Positions 16,158 to 25,489 of a stretch of DNA of 64,000 nucleotides are shown here, piece after piece. The stretch lies in the NCBI RefSeq assembly GCF_000018685.1, contig NC_010001.1:2372001-2436000 (forward strand), given 5' to 3'. Under the pieces are notes generated by a model. That model had not been told where the DNA came from. It made no database searches and saw only the letters and a list, made by a program, of their open reading frames with translations. Source of the DNA: Lachnoclostridium phytofermentans ISDg. Its GTDB lineage: Bacteria > Bacillota > Clostridia > Lachnospirales > Lachnospiraceae. How positions within the stretch are numbered: the stretch's first letter is position 1; the number at the start of each line of letters is the position of its first letter. Made by a program: the position numbers and the translations under genes.

Positions 16158-16751
16158 ATGTATCAGATAGTTTTAGCTTCAGGTTCTCCAAGGAGAAAGG
16201 AAATCTTATCACAGGTAGGTATCAATTTCACGGTTTGTGTCAGTAATATGGAAGAAATAACATCAGAAACTTTACCTGAAAACATTGTGATGGAACTTTC
16301 AAAGATGAAAGCCCATGATATCGCTAAACAATATGAAACAAATACAATTATCATAGGTTCAGATACAATCGTAGCATACAAAAACCAAATTCTTGGAAAA
16401 CCCAAGAATGAGGATCATGCGAAGGAAATGTTACAATTGTTGTCTGGGGTAACACACGAAGTATATACTGGTGTAACAGTGATTATAAAAAATGATTCAG
16501 GAGAAGTAGAAGAGCGCACGTTTTTCGAAATATCCAAGGTTACAGTTTCAGACCTTACCGAGGAAGAAATTATGGATTATATCAAGTCCAAGGAACCTAT
16601 GGATAAGGCTGGAGCTTATGCTGTTCAAGGAAGATTTGCAGCGCATGTTACAAGAATTGAGGGGGATTATTATACTATTGTAGGACTCCCGATTGCTAGA
16701 CTTTATCAAGAGGTTAAGAAGTTTGGGATTGATCTTGTAAAGCAGATGTAA
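16158..16751 (+). CDS. maf: Maf-family nucleoside triphosphate pyrophosphatase
   Basis: The start at ATG 16158 after GGAGAGG gives 197 residues, the usual Maf size; an ATG at 16092 would add a non-homologous leader. Maf proteins hydrolyse dTTP, UTP or modified nucleotides to monophosphates and act in housecleaning and septum-related control. Signatures are LASGSPRRKEIL at the start, GSDTIVAYKNQILGKP near residue 65 and GAYAVQGRFAAHV near 150. It is followed by a strong bidirectional terminator. Confidence 0.94.
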   Translation: MYQIVLASGSPRRKEILSQVGINFTVCVSNMEEITSETLPENIVMELSKMKAHDIAKQYETNTIIIGSDTIVAYKNQILGKPKNEDHAKEMLQLLSGVTHEVYTGVTVIIKNDSGEVEERTFFEISKVTVSDLTEEEIMDYIKSKEPMDKAGAYAVQGRFAAHVTRIEGDYYTIVGLPIARLYQEVKKFGIDLVKQM

Positions 16752-16783
16752 CCCTCCGCCTAAGAACTAGGATGATGATGTAT

Positions 16784-16829
16784 AAAAAGGCAGTCTATAC
16801 CGTATGAAGTAGGTATAGACTGCCTTTTT
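16784..16829. terminator. bidirectional terminator (maf / GH13 operon)
   Basis: AAAAAGGCAGTCTATACC (16784-16801) pairs perfectly with GGTATAGACTGCCTTTTT (16812-16829). The 18-bp stem has A and T tracts that suit both strands. Confidence 0.93.
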
Positions 16830-16858
16830 AATTCGCTAATGTTTTTCGTTGTATATCA

Positions 16859-18790
16859 CTAAATACGATAAACCCTACCCTCATAAGCACGAAGAGATTT
16901 CATGACTTTCGCTGGATAATTGCAGAGTACTAAGCCCTTTCTTTCGTCGGCAGAAGCAGATAAACTTTCCAAACCTTCTAAACTTTCCGAAACAGGTACA
17001 TTTCCCGGAAGTTTCTGCTCATCATTACTCAAATTACAGATAATCAGGTAAGTTTCACCCTCTAGGTAACGAGTATAGATCAAAATATCCTTCCGCTTCT
17101 TATGCGTGAATTCAATATCTCCATAAATCAATGCTGGTGTTTTTCTCCTGAGTGCAATCAAATCCCGATAAAAAGATAAAACAGACTCTGAATCCTGCAT
17201 CTGAATCTCAGCATTACACACTAATTCATCGCCGTCACTGTCAATCCAAGGTACTGCATTTGAGAAACCACACCCAGGTTTCGCTGACCACTGCATAGGT
17301 GTACGGGCATGGTCACGACTTCCTGCAAGGATTTGAAGAAAAGCTTCTTCTTTTGGCATTTTTTCACAGAGTTCCTTATATTTATTAATACTTTCTACAT
17401 CTCGAAAATTGCTAATCTCGTGGAAATCTTTATTAATCATTCCAAGTTCTTGCCCCTGATACAAAAAAGGAGTACCTTTTAACGTCATCTGAATCATGGC
17501 TAACATCTTTGCAAGCTCCTGGCGATGTGTATGGGTATGGTCAACTTTAGAAAGCATTCGAGGGTTGTCATGGTTATCATAAAAAAGCGACATCCATGAG
17601 GTATCCGCGAAATTTTCCATCCAGTCCATAATATAAGATTTATAATAATTTAAATCATACTCATATTGATCAAATCGAGCATGTCCGCTGGTTTCTAGAT
17701 GATCAAAGGAAAACATCATATTAAGCTCACCACGGCTATCGTCTGTAAGAAGTTTTCCCATCTTCATTCCGATACCAGGAGTTTCTCCCACAGAAAAAGC
17801 CTGATAAGGTGTGAAAGCCTCTTTCTGTATTTCCTGCAAATGGTTATGAAGCTTTGGTCCATAAAAATAATGTTCAATTCCTGTAAATCCCATCAGATTT
17901 CCGATGAAGGAATCACCATCCGGTAGTCCAGTCTCCTTAGAAATATAGTTGATTACATCCAGGCGAAAGCCATCTACCCCTTTTTCTAACCACCAACGAA
18001 TCATTTGATAGATATCTTGTCTAAGCTTTGGATTCTCCCAATTTAGATCCATTTGCTTTTTGGAAAATAGATGTAGTCCCCAGAGATCTTCCTCAGGATA
18101 GTGGTTCCAAGCACTACCGCTAAAAAAAGAAGTCCAGTTGTTCGGTTCTTTTCTTAGAAAATAATAATCTCGGTAAGTAGATTCTGAAGATTTCAACGCT
18201 TCTTTAAACCAGTGATGTTCATCGGAAGTATGATTTACCACCAAATCCATGACTAAACGCATATTGCGTGCATGAAGTTCCGTAAGCAGGAGATCAAAAT
18301 CTTCCATGGTACCGAATTGTGAATCAATCTTTTGGTAATCTCTAATATCATATCCATTGTCATCTCCTGGAGAATCATAGATAGGAGAGAGCCAGAGGGC
18401 ATCCACGCCAAGCTCCTTTAAGTAATCTAATTTCGAAATAATACCGGGAAGATCTCCGACACCATCACCATTTCCATCCATGAAACTGCGAGGATAAATC
18501 TGATAAAACACAGCTTCCTTCCACCAAGTAGGAGTAATTTTCTTATCCTTAGATGAGTATGGATCAAGCCTGTCGTTGGATTGATTTAACAGGGCAAGTA
18601 ATGCATCAAAGAAGCCATTTCCTAGTTTTTTTCCTGCAATACGATTGAGGAAGGAAAGAGGTAAAGCACCGATGACAGGATTTTCAATCAACCCTTTGGA
18701 AAGACCTGCCTGCAATAAAATTTTATTGATGACATCATACCCCACAGGATGGCGGTATAAGTCACGTAATTTACTTTTAAGTGTATACAT
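16859..18790 (-). CDS. GH13 alpha-glucosidase with N-terminal helical domain
   Basis: The start is taken at ATG 18790 (GGGAG six bases upstream), giving 643 residues; ATG 18832 has no ribosome site and lies in a duplicated segment. The catalytic barrel begins near residue 90 (WWKEAVFYQIYPRSF) and resembles oligo-1,6-glucosidases. The nucleophile is Asp278 (GFRLDV), the acid/base Glu336 (SVGETPG) and the third Asp408 (YDNHDNP). It hydrolyses alpha-glucosidic ends of imported oligosaccharides in the cytoplasm. The first ~90 residues form an extra helical domain (LYRHPVGYDVINKILLQAG) that is absent from classical GH13 enzymes. It is the last gene of a four-gene operon. Confidence 0.9.
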   Translation of the reverse strand: MYTLKSKLRDLYRHPVGYDVINKILLQAGLSKGLIENPVIGALPLSFLNRIAGKKLGNGFFDALLALLNQSNDRLDPYSSKDKKITPTWWKEAVFYQIYPRSFMDGNGDGVGDLPGIISKLDYLKELGVDALWLSPIYDSPGDDNGYDIRDYQKIDSQFGTMEDFDLLLTELHARNMRLVMDLVVNHTSDEHHWFKEALKSSESTYRDYYFLRKEPNNWTSFFSGSAWNHYPEEDLWGLHLFSKKQMDLNWENPKLRQDIYQMIRWWLEKGVDGFRLDVINYISKETGLPDGDSFIGNLMGFTGIEHYFYGPKLHNHLQEIQKEAFTPYQAFSVGETPGIGMKMGKLLTDDSRGELNMMFSFDHLETSGHARFDQYEYDLNYYKSYIMDWMENFADTSWMSLFYDNHDNPRMLSKVDHTHTHRQELAKMLAMIQMTLKGTPFLYQGQELGMINKDFHEISNFRDVESINKYKELCEKMPKEEAFLQILAGSRDHARTPMQWSAKPGCGFSNAVPWIDSDGDELVCNAEIQMQDSESVLSFYRDLIALRRKTPALIYGDIEFTHKKRKDILIYTRYLEGETYLIICNLSNDEQKLPGNVPVSESLEGLESLSASADERKGLVLCNYPAKVMKSLRAYEGRVYRI

Positions 18791-18810
18791 TTTAGGCTCC
18801 CAACTGCGCT

Positions 18811-18860
18811 CAAAGGCACGCGTTTCAATCATGTATGCGCAAAGGCACGCATTTCAATCA
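18811..18860. repeat. 29-bp tandem duplication
   Basis: A 21-bp segment, CAAAGGCACGCGTTTCAATC plus A at 18811-18831, recurs with one mismatch at 18840-18860, 29 bp apart. It lies between the symporter stop and the GH13 start and creates a spurious upstream ATG. Confidence 0.8.
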
Positions 18861-18871
18861 AACTTATCTCA

Positions 18872-20257
18872 TTAATCTGATTCTACTGTATTCAATTCAC
18901 CACGCTCGGCAAGATCTTGTAAGATTTGATTATGTAGTTTACGGTCAATCTTGTATTTACTACGGTAAAGAATATAACTACATAGTATGCATAGAAGCGG
19001 GAACAAAAGCATGGCTATTTTCATCATCAATAGCCCACCAGAAGTAACATCTTTAGCAGAAGATGCATTCTTAATTCCGGAAACAATAACAATCACAGTT
19101 ACGATACCATTTGCAACAGCTCCTCCAATTTTATTAATAAAAGGCTGCAAAGAAAAGGATATCGAATCATTACGTTTTCCAAGCTTCCAATGGCCATAAT
19201 CCACTGAATCAGCTAGAAACATTAACATCATAATCTGAACAAAAGCTTGCCCTACAAATATCAAGACACCGGAAATACCAATCAAAATCATATTGTGATT
19301 TGAAGAGAAGAAAAACAAAAGATAACCAATTAACACAAGTATGATAGAAAAGGTATACAAGGTTTTGCGCTCATAGCGTTTCCCAAGCATCGGAAAGATA
19401 GATAGTGCAGCAATCTGGGACACACCTAGGATTAGGGCAAAGATCGCGTACATATCTTCATTGCCATATGCATATTTGAAAAAATAAATTCCGAAACTGG
19501 TGGTTGTGACATAACCAATCATAAATAAAGCCATAGCAACAGCGGTAATAGTAAGTTGGTCATTTTTTATAATTACAAAAAGTAATTCTTTTAGGGAGGT
19601 ATGCTGCTTTTGTTCTTTAATTTGATGGGACTCCCGGACTCCGAATAGTGTAATCATCTGGCCTGCCAACATAATTGCTACCACTAGTAAAGAGAAGTAA
19701 AAATATGCCTTTGGCAAACTGTCGAGGGAAGTACCCCATGCTTTAGTAATAGGTACAATGCCTGCAACCACAAAGAACAGACCGATATTTGCGCAAATAC
19801 GTGCGATTGAGCCAATTTTCTCCCGCTCACTCTGTAACAGACTTAAGGATGGTAGCATCGACCAGTAAGAAATATCGTTAATGGTAAAGCTAATTCCCCA
19901 AGATAGATAGAGTATAGTATAAAGTATTACAAATGCTGATCCTTTTGTATGGAAATCCGTAAAAAGAAGGACAGTAAAAATACTAGACAATACTGCACCT
20001 AACGCAATCCAAGGCTTGAATTTACCAAATCTAGAATGGGTATTGTCCACAATAAGTCCCATAATAGGATCATTAAAAGCGTCAAAAACACGGCAAAGTA
20101 AAGTAATACCGGTAATCCACCAAAGGACTTTGGTAGAAACTTCGATGACATCAGTAAGATAAAACGTTAAATACATGCTGATCAGCGAATAGACCATATC
20201 TCTACCGATGGTTCCAATTCCAAAGGTAAAACGGTTGGATTTATGTAATTGATTCAT
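18872..20257 (-). CDS. GPH-family sugar:cation symporter
   Basis: The protein has 461 residues with about twelve membrane helices. It belongs to the glycoside-pentoside-hexuronide group (MelB/LacS/XynP-like), importing di- or oligosaccharides with Na+ or H+. The N-terminal cation-site region is seen in YLTDVIEVSTKVLWWI and the loop DAFNDPIMGLIVDNTHSRFG, and KFKPWI marks the family. No EIIA-like tail is present. Its ATG overlaps the GH36 stop by one base (TAATG), so translation is coupled. It presumably feeds the three hydrolases of the same operon. Confidence 0.9.
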   Translation of the reverse strand: MNQLHKSNRFTFGIGTIGRDMVYSLISMYLTFYLTDVIEVSTKVLWWITGITLLCRVFDAFNDPIMGLIVDNTHSRFGKFKPWIALGAVLSSIFTVLLFTDFHTKGSAFVILYTILYLSWGISFTINDISYWSMLPSLSLLQSEREKIGSIARICANIGLFFVVAGIVPITKAWGTSLDSLPKAYFYFSLLVVAIMLAGQMITLFGVRESHQIKEQKQHTSLKELLFVIIKNDQLTITAVAMALFMIGYVTTTSFGIYFFKYAYGNEDMYAIFALILGVSQIAALSIFPMLGKRYERKTLYTFSIILVLIGYLLFFFSSNHNMILIGISGVLIFVGQAFVQIMMLMFLADSVDYGHWKLGKRNDSISFSLQPFINKIGGAVANGIVTVIVIVSGIKNASSAKDVTSGGLLMMKIAMLLFPLLCILCSYILYRSKYKIDRKLHNQILQDLAERGELNTVESD

Positions 20258-22713
20258 TAGGAAACCTCACTTTCCATTTGTTTAATTAGGTAGAGATTAG
20301 AGCCGAAATCTCCCAGTAACCTAGTTTCAAAATTATAATAACTTCCCATAAACTGGTTGTTTAAAAGAATCCCACTTCCAAGCAGGCGGCCATCTCCAAT
20401 ATATTCTTCTGTACAGTCGAGGAGAGCATAGAAACGGTTGACCAGTCTTAATAAAAAACCGTCCGGATTTAGTGATACAGGAAGAACGTGTTTAATCAGT
20501 CCTCCAAATCGTTTGATAAACAGACGCTGACGTTTCGTAGTAACCTGATAGTTATATTTTTCATTTAAATCTGACACGATAAGAATATCATGTTCTGGAT
20601 TGGCATTTGCCAAGGTTTGAAAATACCCTGCGATTGCTTTACTTTCATCCTTTTCGGTACATTGCCATTGGATGATGTTTGATTTTATAGGCTCTAAGCG
20701 GCGGAATTTCCCAAACTGTAGGGTAGGGCGGTGCAATTTATAAAATGCTATTTGCTCCCGAATTTCTGAACGCTCTATTTTTGAAAGGTATTTTAACTCA
20801 AGCTCATAGCCCAAGCATCCAAAGCAGGCGGTATGAAAGCGGGTAGCAAGGGGCGTCTGCCGCAAGGTCTGCTGGTGTGGTGCTTCGGACACGTGAGCGC
20901 CAAAAGTAGAGGGAGGGTAGAGAAAAGATAATCCGCCTTGAATGGAAAGCCTTTCTACTGGATCAGTACAGTCGGAAACCCAGATTTGCGGACCAAAGCA
21001 AAGCATCCCAAGGTCAAAACGGTTGCCACCGCTGGAGCAGGTTTCCAACAAGATGTGGGGGCGCGGGGCAAAGATTCGTTTCAGTATCTCATATAATCCT
21101 AAGATGTATCGGTGAAAGAATTCCCCCTGTTCTGAAAGCAACCTAGAATAAGCGTCGCTGATGTGTCGGTTCATATCCCATTTAACATAAGATACTTCCG
21201 CATCATCTAATACCGTCCCCACGGATTCTACGATATAATCCCTAACTTTCGGATTGCACAAATCAAGAACCAACTGATTCCTGCCATAGGTAGGATTCCT
21301 ACGTGGCGTATGTACCGCCCAATCCGGATGTTTTCGGTATAGGTCTGAGTCCTCATTTACCATCTCTGGCTCAAACCATAAGCCAAATTCCATACCCATT
21401 TTACGGATTTTACGGGAAAATGCGGATATTCCATGAGGGAATTTCTTTTTATTTACTTCATAATCACCAAGTCCAGCATTGTCATTGTTACGCTTGCCAA
21501 ACCAGCCGTCATCCAATACAAAAAGCTCCATGCCAAGAGAACGGGCGTGCTTTGCGGTATGTAATAGTTTTCGTTGGTTAAATTTAAAAAAATAAGCTTC
21601 CCAACTGTTGTAGAGAATCGGGCGCTCTCTGTTTTGCCAATATTCTGGTACGATATGCTGGTTAATAAAATCATGAAAATGTCGACTCATACCATGGAAT
21701 CCCTGATCAGAGAAAGTCATCACTGCTTGAGGGGTAGAAAAAGATTCTCCAGGATTTAATACCCATTCAAAACAGTGGGGGTTAATACCAAGTGTAACAC
21801 GTACCAAACCATGGGGAGATAGTTCCGCACCTCCAAAATGATTACCGCTGTAAATCAGATTAAAACCATAAACATTACCATGAGTTTCATCGGCACGTTC
21901 ATTGGCGAGGAGAAATCCTGGGTTATGACGATTGGAGCTTGTTCCGGTAACAGAACCATTTACATACATTCCTGGCATTAACAGACGATCATGCCGATGT
22001 GCCTCTTTAATCCAATCTCCGTCAAAGGTAATTAGTTGATAGCTTTGATTTGGGAGGTCTACCATCATACTCATAAGACGGCGGATAACGATGGGACTTT
22101 CTTTATGTTGCTCATTTTCACAGGAATTCTTTACTTCCAAGTGGCTTTGAGAATCTTGGAGTGTCGATATTTGCTCATCGTTTTGCTGTAAGGAATGAGA
22201 TTTATTTTGAAAATTCGGTCCCTGATTTCTTAAGGTACAACGGCGTGTAATTACATCGGTCTGTGAAAATACAGTGTAATAAAGACTTAAAGTTGCATGT
22301 CCAACGTTATCTACCAGAACAATTTCAAGTGTCTGCGCATCTTCAGATTTTGCAAAAGGTAATTCTTCCATCGGAGTGCAGCCATCCATGATACGATAAG
22401 AATCGTAAATAAAATCATTGGTAAAACTCCCGTCTGGCATTTTGATTTCAGCTGGGCTGAAACGGTAGTCGCCCCGCCCGATACCGGACCATTCTAAGCT
22501 AAGATGGTCAAGACAATACAGCGGATCGTTTGGCTCATATAGTACGGATGAACCGATAGTAGCTGTTCGTTTCAGTGCAAGAGCATCCACCGGCTGATGT
22601 GCCAGTTTACGTCCATAATAAATATGTTCAGGGTGTCCATATGGAGTAATACGAAACACATAAGAGGTAGTATCCGTATCTAGCCAAAAGACATCATTTT
22701 CAAAGGAAATCAT
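20257..22713 (-). CDS. GH36 alpha-galactosidase
   Basis: The enzyme has 818 residues and starts at ATG 22713 after GAGGAGG. It removes terminal alpha-galactose from melibiose or raffinose-family sugars in the cytoplasm. The nucleophile is Asp513 in YVKWDMNRHISD, and the SDxxD motif around Asp581 (WVSDCTDPVERL) holds the acid/base. GH36 enzymes are usually ~730 residues. The extra length is partly a Gln/Ser/Asn-rich insertion at residues ~165-205 within the N-terminal beta domain (for example SLQQNDEQISTLQDSQSH). The start overlaps the GH1 stop and the end overlaps the symporter start. Confidence 0.92.
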   Translation of the reverse strand: MISFENDVFWLDTDTTSYVFRITPYGHPEHIYYGRKLAHQPVDALALKRTATIGSSVLYEPNDPLYCLDHLSLEWSGIGRGDYRFSPAEIKMPDGSFTNDFIYDSYRIMDGCTPMEELPFAKSEDAQTLEIVLVDNVGHATLSLYYTVFSQTDVITRRCTLRNQGPNFQNKSHSLQQNDEQISTLQDSQSHLEVKNSCENEQHKESPIVIRRLMSMMVDLPNQSYQLITFDGDWIKEAHRHDRLLMPGMYVNGSVTGTSSNRHNPGFLLANERADETHGNVYGFNLIYSGNHFGGAELSPHGLVRVTLGINPHCFEWVLNPGESFSTPQAVMTFSDQGFHGMSRHFHDFINQHIVPEYWQNRERPILYNSWEAYFFKFNQRKLLHTAKHARSLGMELFVLDDGWFGKRNNDNAGLGDYEVNKKKFPHGISAFSRKIRKMGMEFGLWFEPEMVNEDSDLYRKHPDWAVHTPRRNPTYGRNQLVLDLCNPKVRDYIVESVGTVLDDAEVSYVKWDMNRHISDAYSRLLSEQGEFFHRYILGLYEILKRIFAPRPHILLETCSSGGNRFDLGMLCFGPQIWVSDCTDPVERLSIQGGLSFLYPPSTFGAHVSEAPHQQTLRQTPLATRFHTACFGCLGYELELKYLSKIERSEIREQIAFYKLHRPTLQFGKFRRLEPIKSNIIQWQCTEKDESKAIAGYFQTLANANPEHDILIVSDLNEKYNYQVTTKRQRLFIKRFGGLIKHVLPVSLNPDGFLLRLVNRFYALLDCTEEYIGDGRLLGSGILLNNQFMGSYYNFETRLLGDFGSNLYLIKQMESEVS

Positions 22714-23993
22714 GAATGGTATTCCTCCTCATGGACGTATTTTTCATAGAGTTGTTCCGTTACGCCTCCCTGTTCTATGATTTCATTGTAAAAGCGACCG
22801 CTCTGCTTTATGGTTCGTTTCTGTGTTTCGTAATCAATATGTACAATTCCAAAGCGTGCACTTTCCCCCTCTAGCCATTCAAAATTGTCACAGAAGCACC
22901 AATGATAGTAGCGAGTTATAGGAAGATTACTTGCACACAAGGCTTTCAAATGCTCATAAATATAGCGGGAACGAAAGGTATCCTGATTGTCACAGGTACC
23001 ATTTTCGGTAATATAGATTGGGCGTTTCAGAATAGAATACAATTCTTGTGCACAAGAAACGATTCCATGAGGATATATTTCCCATCCAAGATCATTCTTC
23101 GGACCATCATTTGCTACTCCGTCACCCAGCTTACTGATCGTGGAACGGGTGTAGTAATTTAACCCAAGAAAATCAGCATATTGTCCGCGAGGGACATGAT
23201 TAATATTTCTTAGTGGAGGTAAAAATTGTCCGGTCAAACAAGCCTTTGCAAGGGCACCCTGAAACATCCATTTGGAAAGTACTGTATAGGAGATGTGAAG
23301 AGGATTCCTTGGATTTTCTGGTGCAAATACGCGTGCATGGTGGGCAAACGAAACCTTAGTGTCGGTATATCCCATCTTACTGCGGATTCTATGAATCATA
23401 CGGTAGGATTTGATATGGCAGGTTGCCATGACGGACATTACCTTAGAAGTCAATTGGACGGAATTATCTCCCGGAGGAAATCCTCCGCCGTAATACCCCA
23501 AAGTTGCATAGACATTTGGTTCGTTGATGGTAATATATTCTGAAACCAAATCACCAAACGAATGGACAGCATAGGAGACATAGCGTAGAAAAGCAGGAAT
23601 GTTTTGTTCTTTCGTAAATCCTTCCTTTTTTTCAAACCACATTGGATTTGTAAAATGGTGCAGGGTTAACAACGGCTCAATTCCTTGGCTTTTCATAAAG
23701 GTCAGCAACTTACGATAATGCTTTATCACTTCTTTATTCCAATTGCCCTCGCTAGGTTCTATTCGGGCCCATTCGATGCCGAGGCGATATCTCTTGACTC
23801 CCATGCTATGCATTAATTCAATGTCTTCCTGCCAGTGTTCCCAGTGCTGATTCGCCCGCTGTGGACTTGAAGCATCCTTAATATGCCCAAGGTGGTACCA
23901 ATTGTTCCAGTTATGATTAACATCTCCGCCTTCAATCTGGGCAGGTGCACTAGCTACTCCAAGCTGCATATTAGGTAATAATTGAAATGCCAT
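22710..23993 (-). CDS. GH1 beta-glycosidase
   Basis: The enzyme has 427 residues, begins at ATG 23993 after AAGGAGGA, and is the first gene of the operon. It is a retaining beta-glucosidase or beta-galactosidase acting on imported sugars in the cytoplasm. Acid/base Glu158 is in YITINEPN and nucleophile Glu330 in PIYITENGTCDN. The usual GH1 C-terminal signature is YYHWCFCDNFEWLEGESARFG-like, with WCFCDNFEW visible. The phosphate-binding residues of 6-phospho-beta-glucosidases are not obvious, and with a symporter rather than a PTS in the operon, unphosphorylated substrates are more likely. It overlaps the GH36 start by four bases. Confidence 0.92.
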   Translation of the reverse strand: MAFQLLPNMQLGVASAPAQIEGGDVNHNWNNWYHLGHIKDASSPQRANQHWEHWQEDIELMHSMGVKRYRLGIEWARIEPSEGNWNKEVIKHYRKLLTFMKSQGIEPLLTLHHFTNPMWFEKKEGFTKEQNIPAFLRYVSYAVHSFGDLVSEYITINEPNVYATLGYYGGGFPPGDNSVQLTSKVMSVMATCHIKSYRMIHRIRSKMGYTDTKVSFAHHARVFAPENPRNPLHISYTVLSKWMFQGALAKACLTGQFLPPLRNINHVPRGQYADFLGLNYYTRSTISKLGDGVANDGPKNDLGWEIYPHGIVSCAQELYSILKRPIYITENGTCDNQDTFRSRYIYEHLKALCASNLPITRYYHWCFCDNFEWLEGESARFGIVHIDYETQKRTIKQSGRFYNEIIEQGGVTEQLYEKYVHEEEYHS

Positions 23994-24025
23994 AACGAAT
24001 TCCTCCTTGTAAAAGTTATGAGATA

Positions 24026-24034
24026 ATTATACCA
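24026..24034 (-). promoter_or_regulatory. extended -10 promoter of the GH1 operon
   Basis: On the minus strand TGGTATAAT, an extended -10 box, lies 33 bp before the GH1 start; no good -35 is present. A partial palindrome TAAATC-GA-GATTTA at 24145-24158 lies further upstream and could bind a regulator, but none is encoded nearby. Confidence 0.4.
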
Positions 24035-24232
24035 TAAACTGGGTAGAAGGTCTGCTATTATTTGACTTGAGAATGTGAATTTTTAACATTTGTATTAGGG
24101 GAGTAATACGTTATTTTGATTGTCTTACGATGTGATGTTTGTGTTAAATCGAGATTTACAGAAGTAAGAAGGAGGATTCATTATGTACTGTGAGCTAAGA
24201 TATAAAGAAAAAAGAAATGGCGGATAGGGAAT

Positions 24233-24262
24233 AAAAAAAAGACCACTATAAAGTGATCTTTT
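24233..24262 (-). terminator. terminator of the cold-shock gene
   Basis: On the minus strand AAAAGATCACT and AGTGGTCTTTT pair (with G-U) and are followed by a T run. It lies 13 nt after the csp stop. Confidence 0.75.
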
Positions 24263-24274
24263 CATTGATGCTAT

Positions 24275-24475
24275 TTAAGCAGGTAATACATTAACAGCTT
24301 GTAAGCCACGTTGACCGGTAGTAACTTCAAATGTTACTGACTGGCCATCTTCCAATGTCTTAAAACCATCCATAGCAAGACCTGAATAGTGAACAAATAC
24401 ATCATTACCTTGTTCGTCAGAAATAAAACCAAATCCTTTTTGTGAGTTAAACCATTTTACTGTACCTTTTTTCAT
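24275..24475 (-). CDS. cold-shock protein (CspA family)
   Basis: This is a 66-residue single OB-fold domain starting at ATG 24475 after AGGAGGT. It is an RNA chaperone that melts mRNA structure. The RNA-binding motifs RNP1 (KGFGFI) and RNP2 (VFVHYS) are both intact, and the start MKKGTVKWFNSQKGFGFI is typical. The long 5' leader contains a large imperfect hairpin at 24523-24572, recalling the structured leaders that give temperature control to other csp genes. Confidence 0.97.
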   Translation of the reverse strand: MKKGTVKWFNSQKGFGFISDEQGNDVFVHYSGLAMDGFKTLEDGQSVTFEVTTGQRGLQAVNVLPA

Positions 24476-24522
24476 GAAAGATACCTCCTAATTTTTACTA
24501 TATTTTTAATAAAATAAAAAAT

Positions 24523-24572
24523 CACATACTTTTGTAAATCATCAATGCAATAATGACTTACGAAAATATGTG
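24523..24572 (-). promoter_or_regulatory. structured 5' leader of the cold-shock gene
   Basis: CACATA-CTTTTGTAA-ATCAT and ATGACTTACGAAAA-TATGTG form a long imperfect stem 50-100 nt before the csp start. Leaders of csp mRNAs are often thermosensing; here that is inferred from position and pairing only. Confidence 0.45.
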
Positions 24573-24638
24573 AAATCAAAACTTTATTAAAAATACTTTC
24601 TTTACTATAGCATAGTATTAATCGATAGTCAAGCAAAT

Positions 24639-24715
24639 TATTAAAATAAAGATTTAAGTTAATTATTAAAATAAAGATTTAAGTTAAAATATTAAAATAA
24701 AGATTTAAGTTAATT
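24639..24715. repeat. three ~25-bp tandem repeats
   Basis: TATTAAAATAAAGATTTAAG and the following TTAA start at 24639, 24664 and 24690. They lie between the csp leader and the broken GNAT gene and have no evident role. Confidence 0.8.
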
Positions 24716-24829
24716 ATTTTAAAGAAGTAAGAGTACATTGAAAACAGATTATTGATAGTTGGTGAGATGAGTGCTATTATATTTTTGGAATTATTTAAAG
24801 CAATTAGAGATTAGAATTTATAGGAGTGA

Positions 24830-25308
24830 TTGGTCATAGTAGAATTAGAATTTTTGAATAAGAACAATAAAAAATATTTGTTGCAAATTTCAAGGGATGA
24901 TATTTCAAAAGAGTTTGTTGAAGATATAGCCGACACAATAGCTATGTCAGAATATGGTACCGAAAATGAACTGAAAGGACATTGCTTTGCAATCAAGCAC
25001 AATAATAACTATGTTGGAGTAGTTTTAATCGGTGAAATGATCCAATCGAATTGAGAGGAAAGGCATACTTTCGAATATTGGGGTTCGTCATTGATAATCG
25101 ATATCGGAATAAAGGGATTGGTTCGGAAGCATTAAAAATGGCAATCCAATATATTTATCACAAATATGGTAAAGTTGCTTTTCTATTGGAATGTCATAAG
25201 GAAAATTTAACCGCATTAAGATTTTATGAGAAGTTAGGTTTTAAGAATACATATATTATCAACAAACAAGGCAAGGATTATTTTATGATGAAAGATGTAG
25301 AAGCATAA
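24830..25308 (+). pseudogene. GNAT acetyltransferase broken by a frameshift
   Basis: A TTG start at 24830 after TAGGAG gives the N-terminal half (VELEFLNKNNKKYLLQISRD and onward) and stops at TGA 25052. The acetyl-CoA-binding half continues in another frame, with LRGKAYFRILGFVIDNRYRN, KGIGSEALKMAI and NLTALRFYEKLGFKNT. The natural junction would be near 25040, where PIELRGK aligns with family members. One base indel therefore separates two good halves. It was an N-acyltransferase of unknown substrate. A sequencing error is the main alternative. Confidence 0.8.
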
Positions 25309-25489
25309 CTTCAAATTTATCAATTTAGATTAATTACACAATATAAATTAAAATAATTGAATATATATCCACAAACCAAGATTTGCCTTACAAACCTCAA
25401 ACTCTTTGGAGAGTTTTATCCACAAAACTCATGATGAAATCATTTATGGAAATAATGATGCAGAACTATTGAATACATGTTCCTTGGCT

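Noticed and set aside
24183..24227. 14-codon ORF with a strong GGAGG
   Set aside because: It is too short to judge and runs into the csp terminator; probably a chance ribosome-site-like sequence.
24639..24715. Tandem 25-bp units considered as CRISPR or plasmid iterons
   Set aside because: Units are contiguous without spacers, and there is no replication gene nearby.
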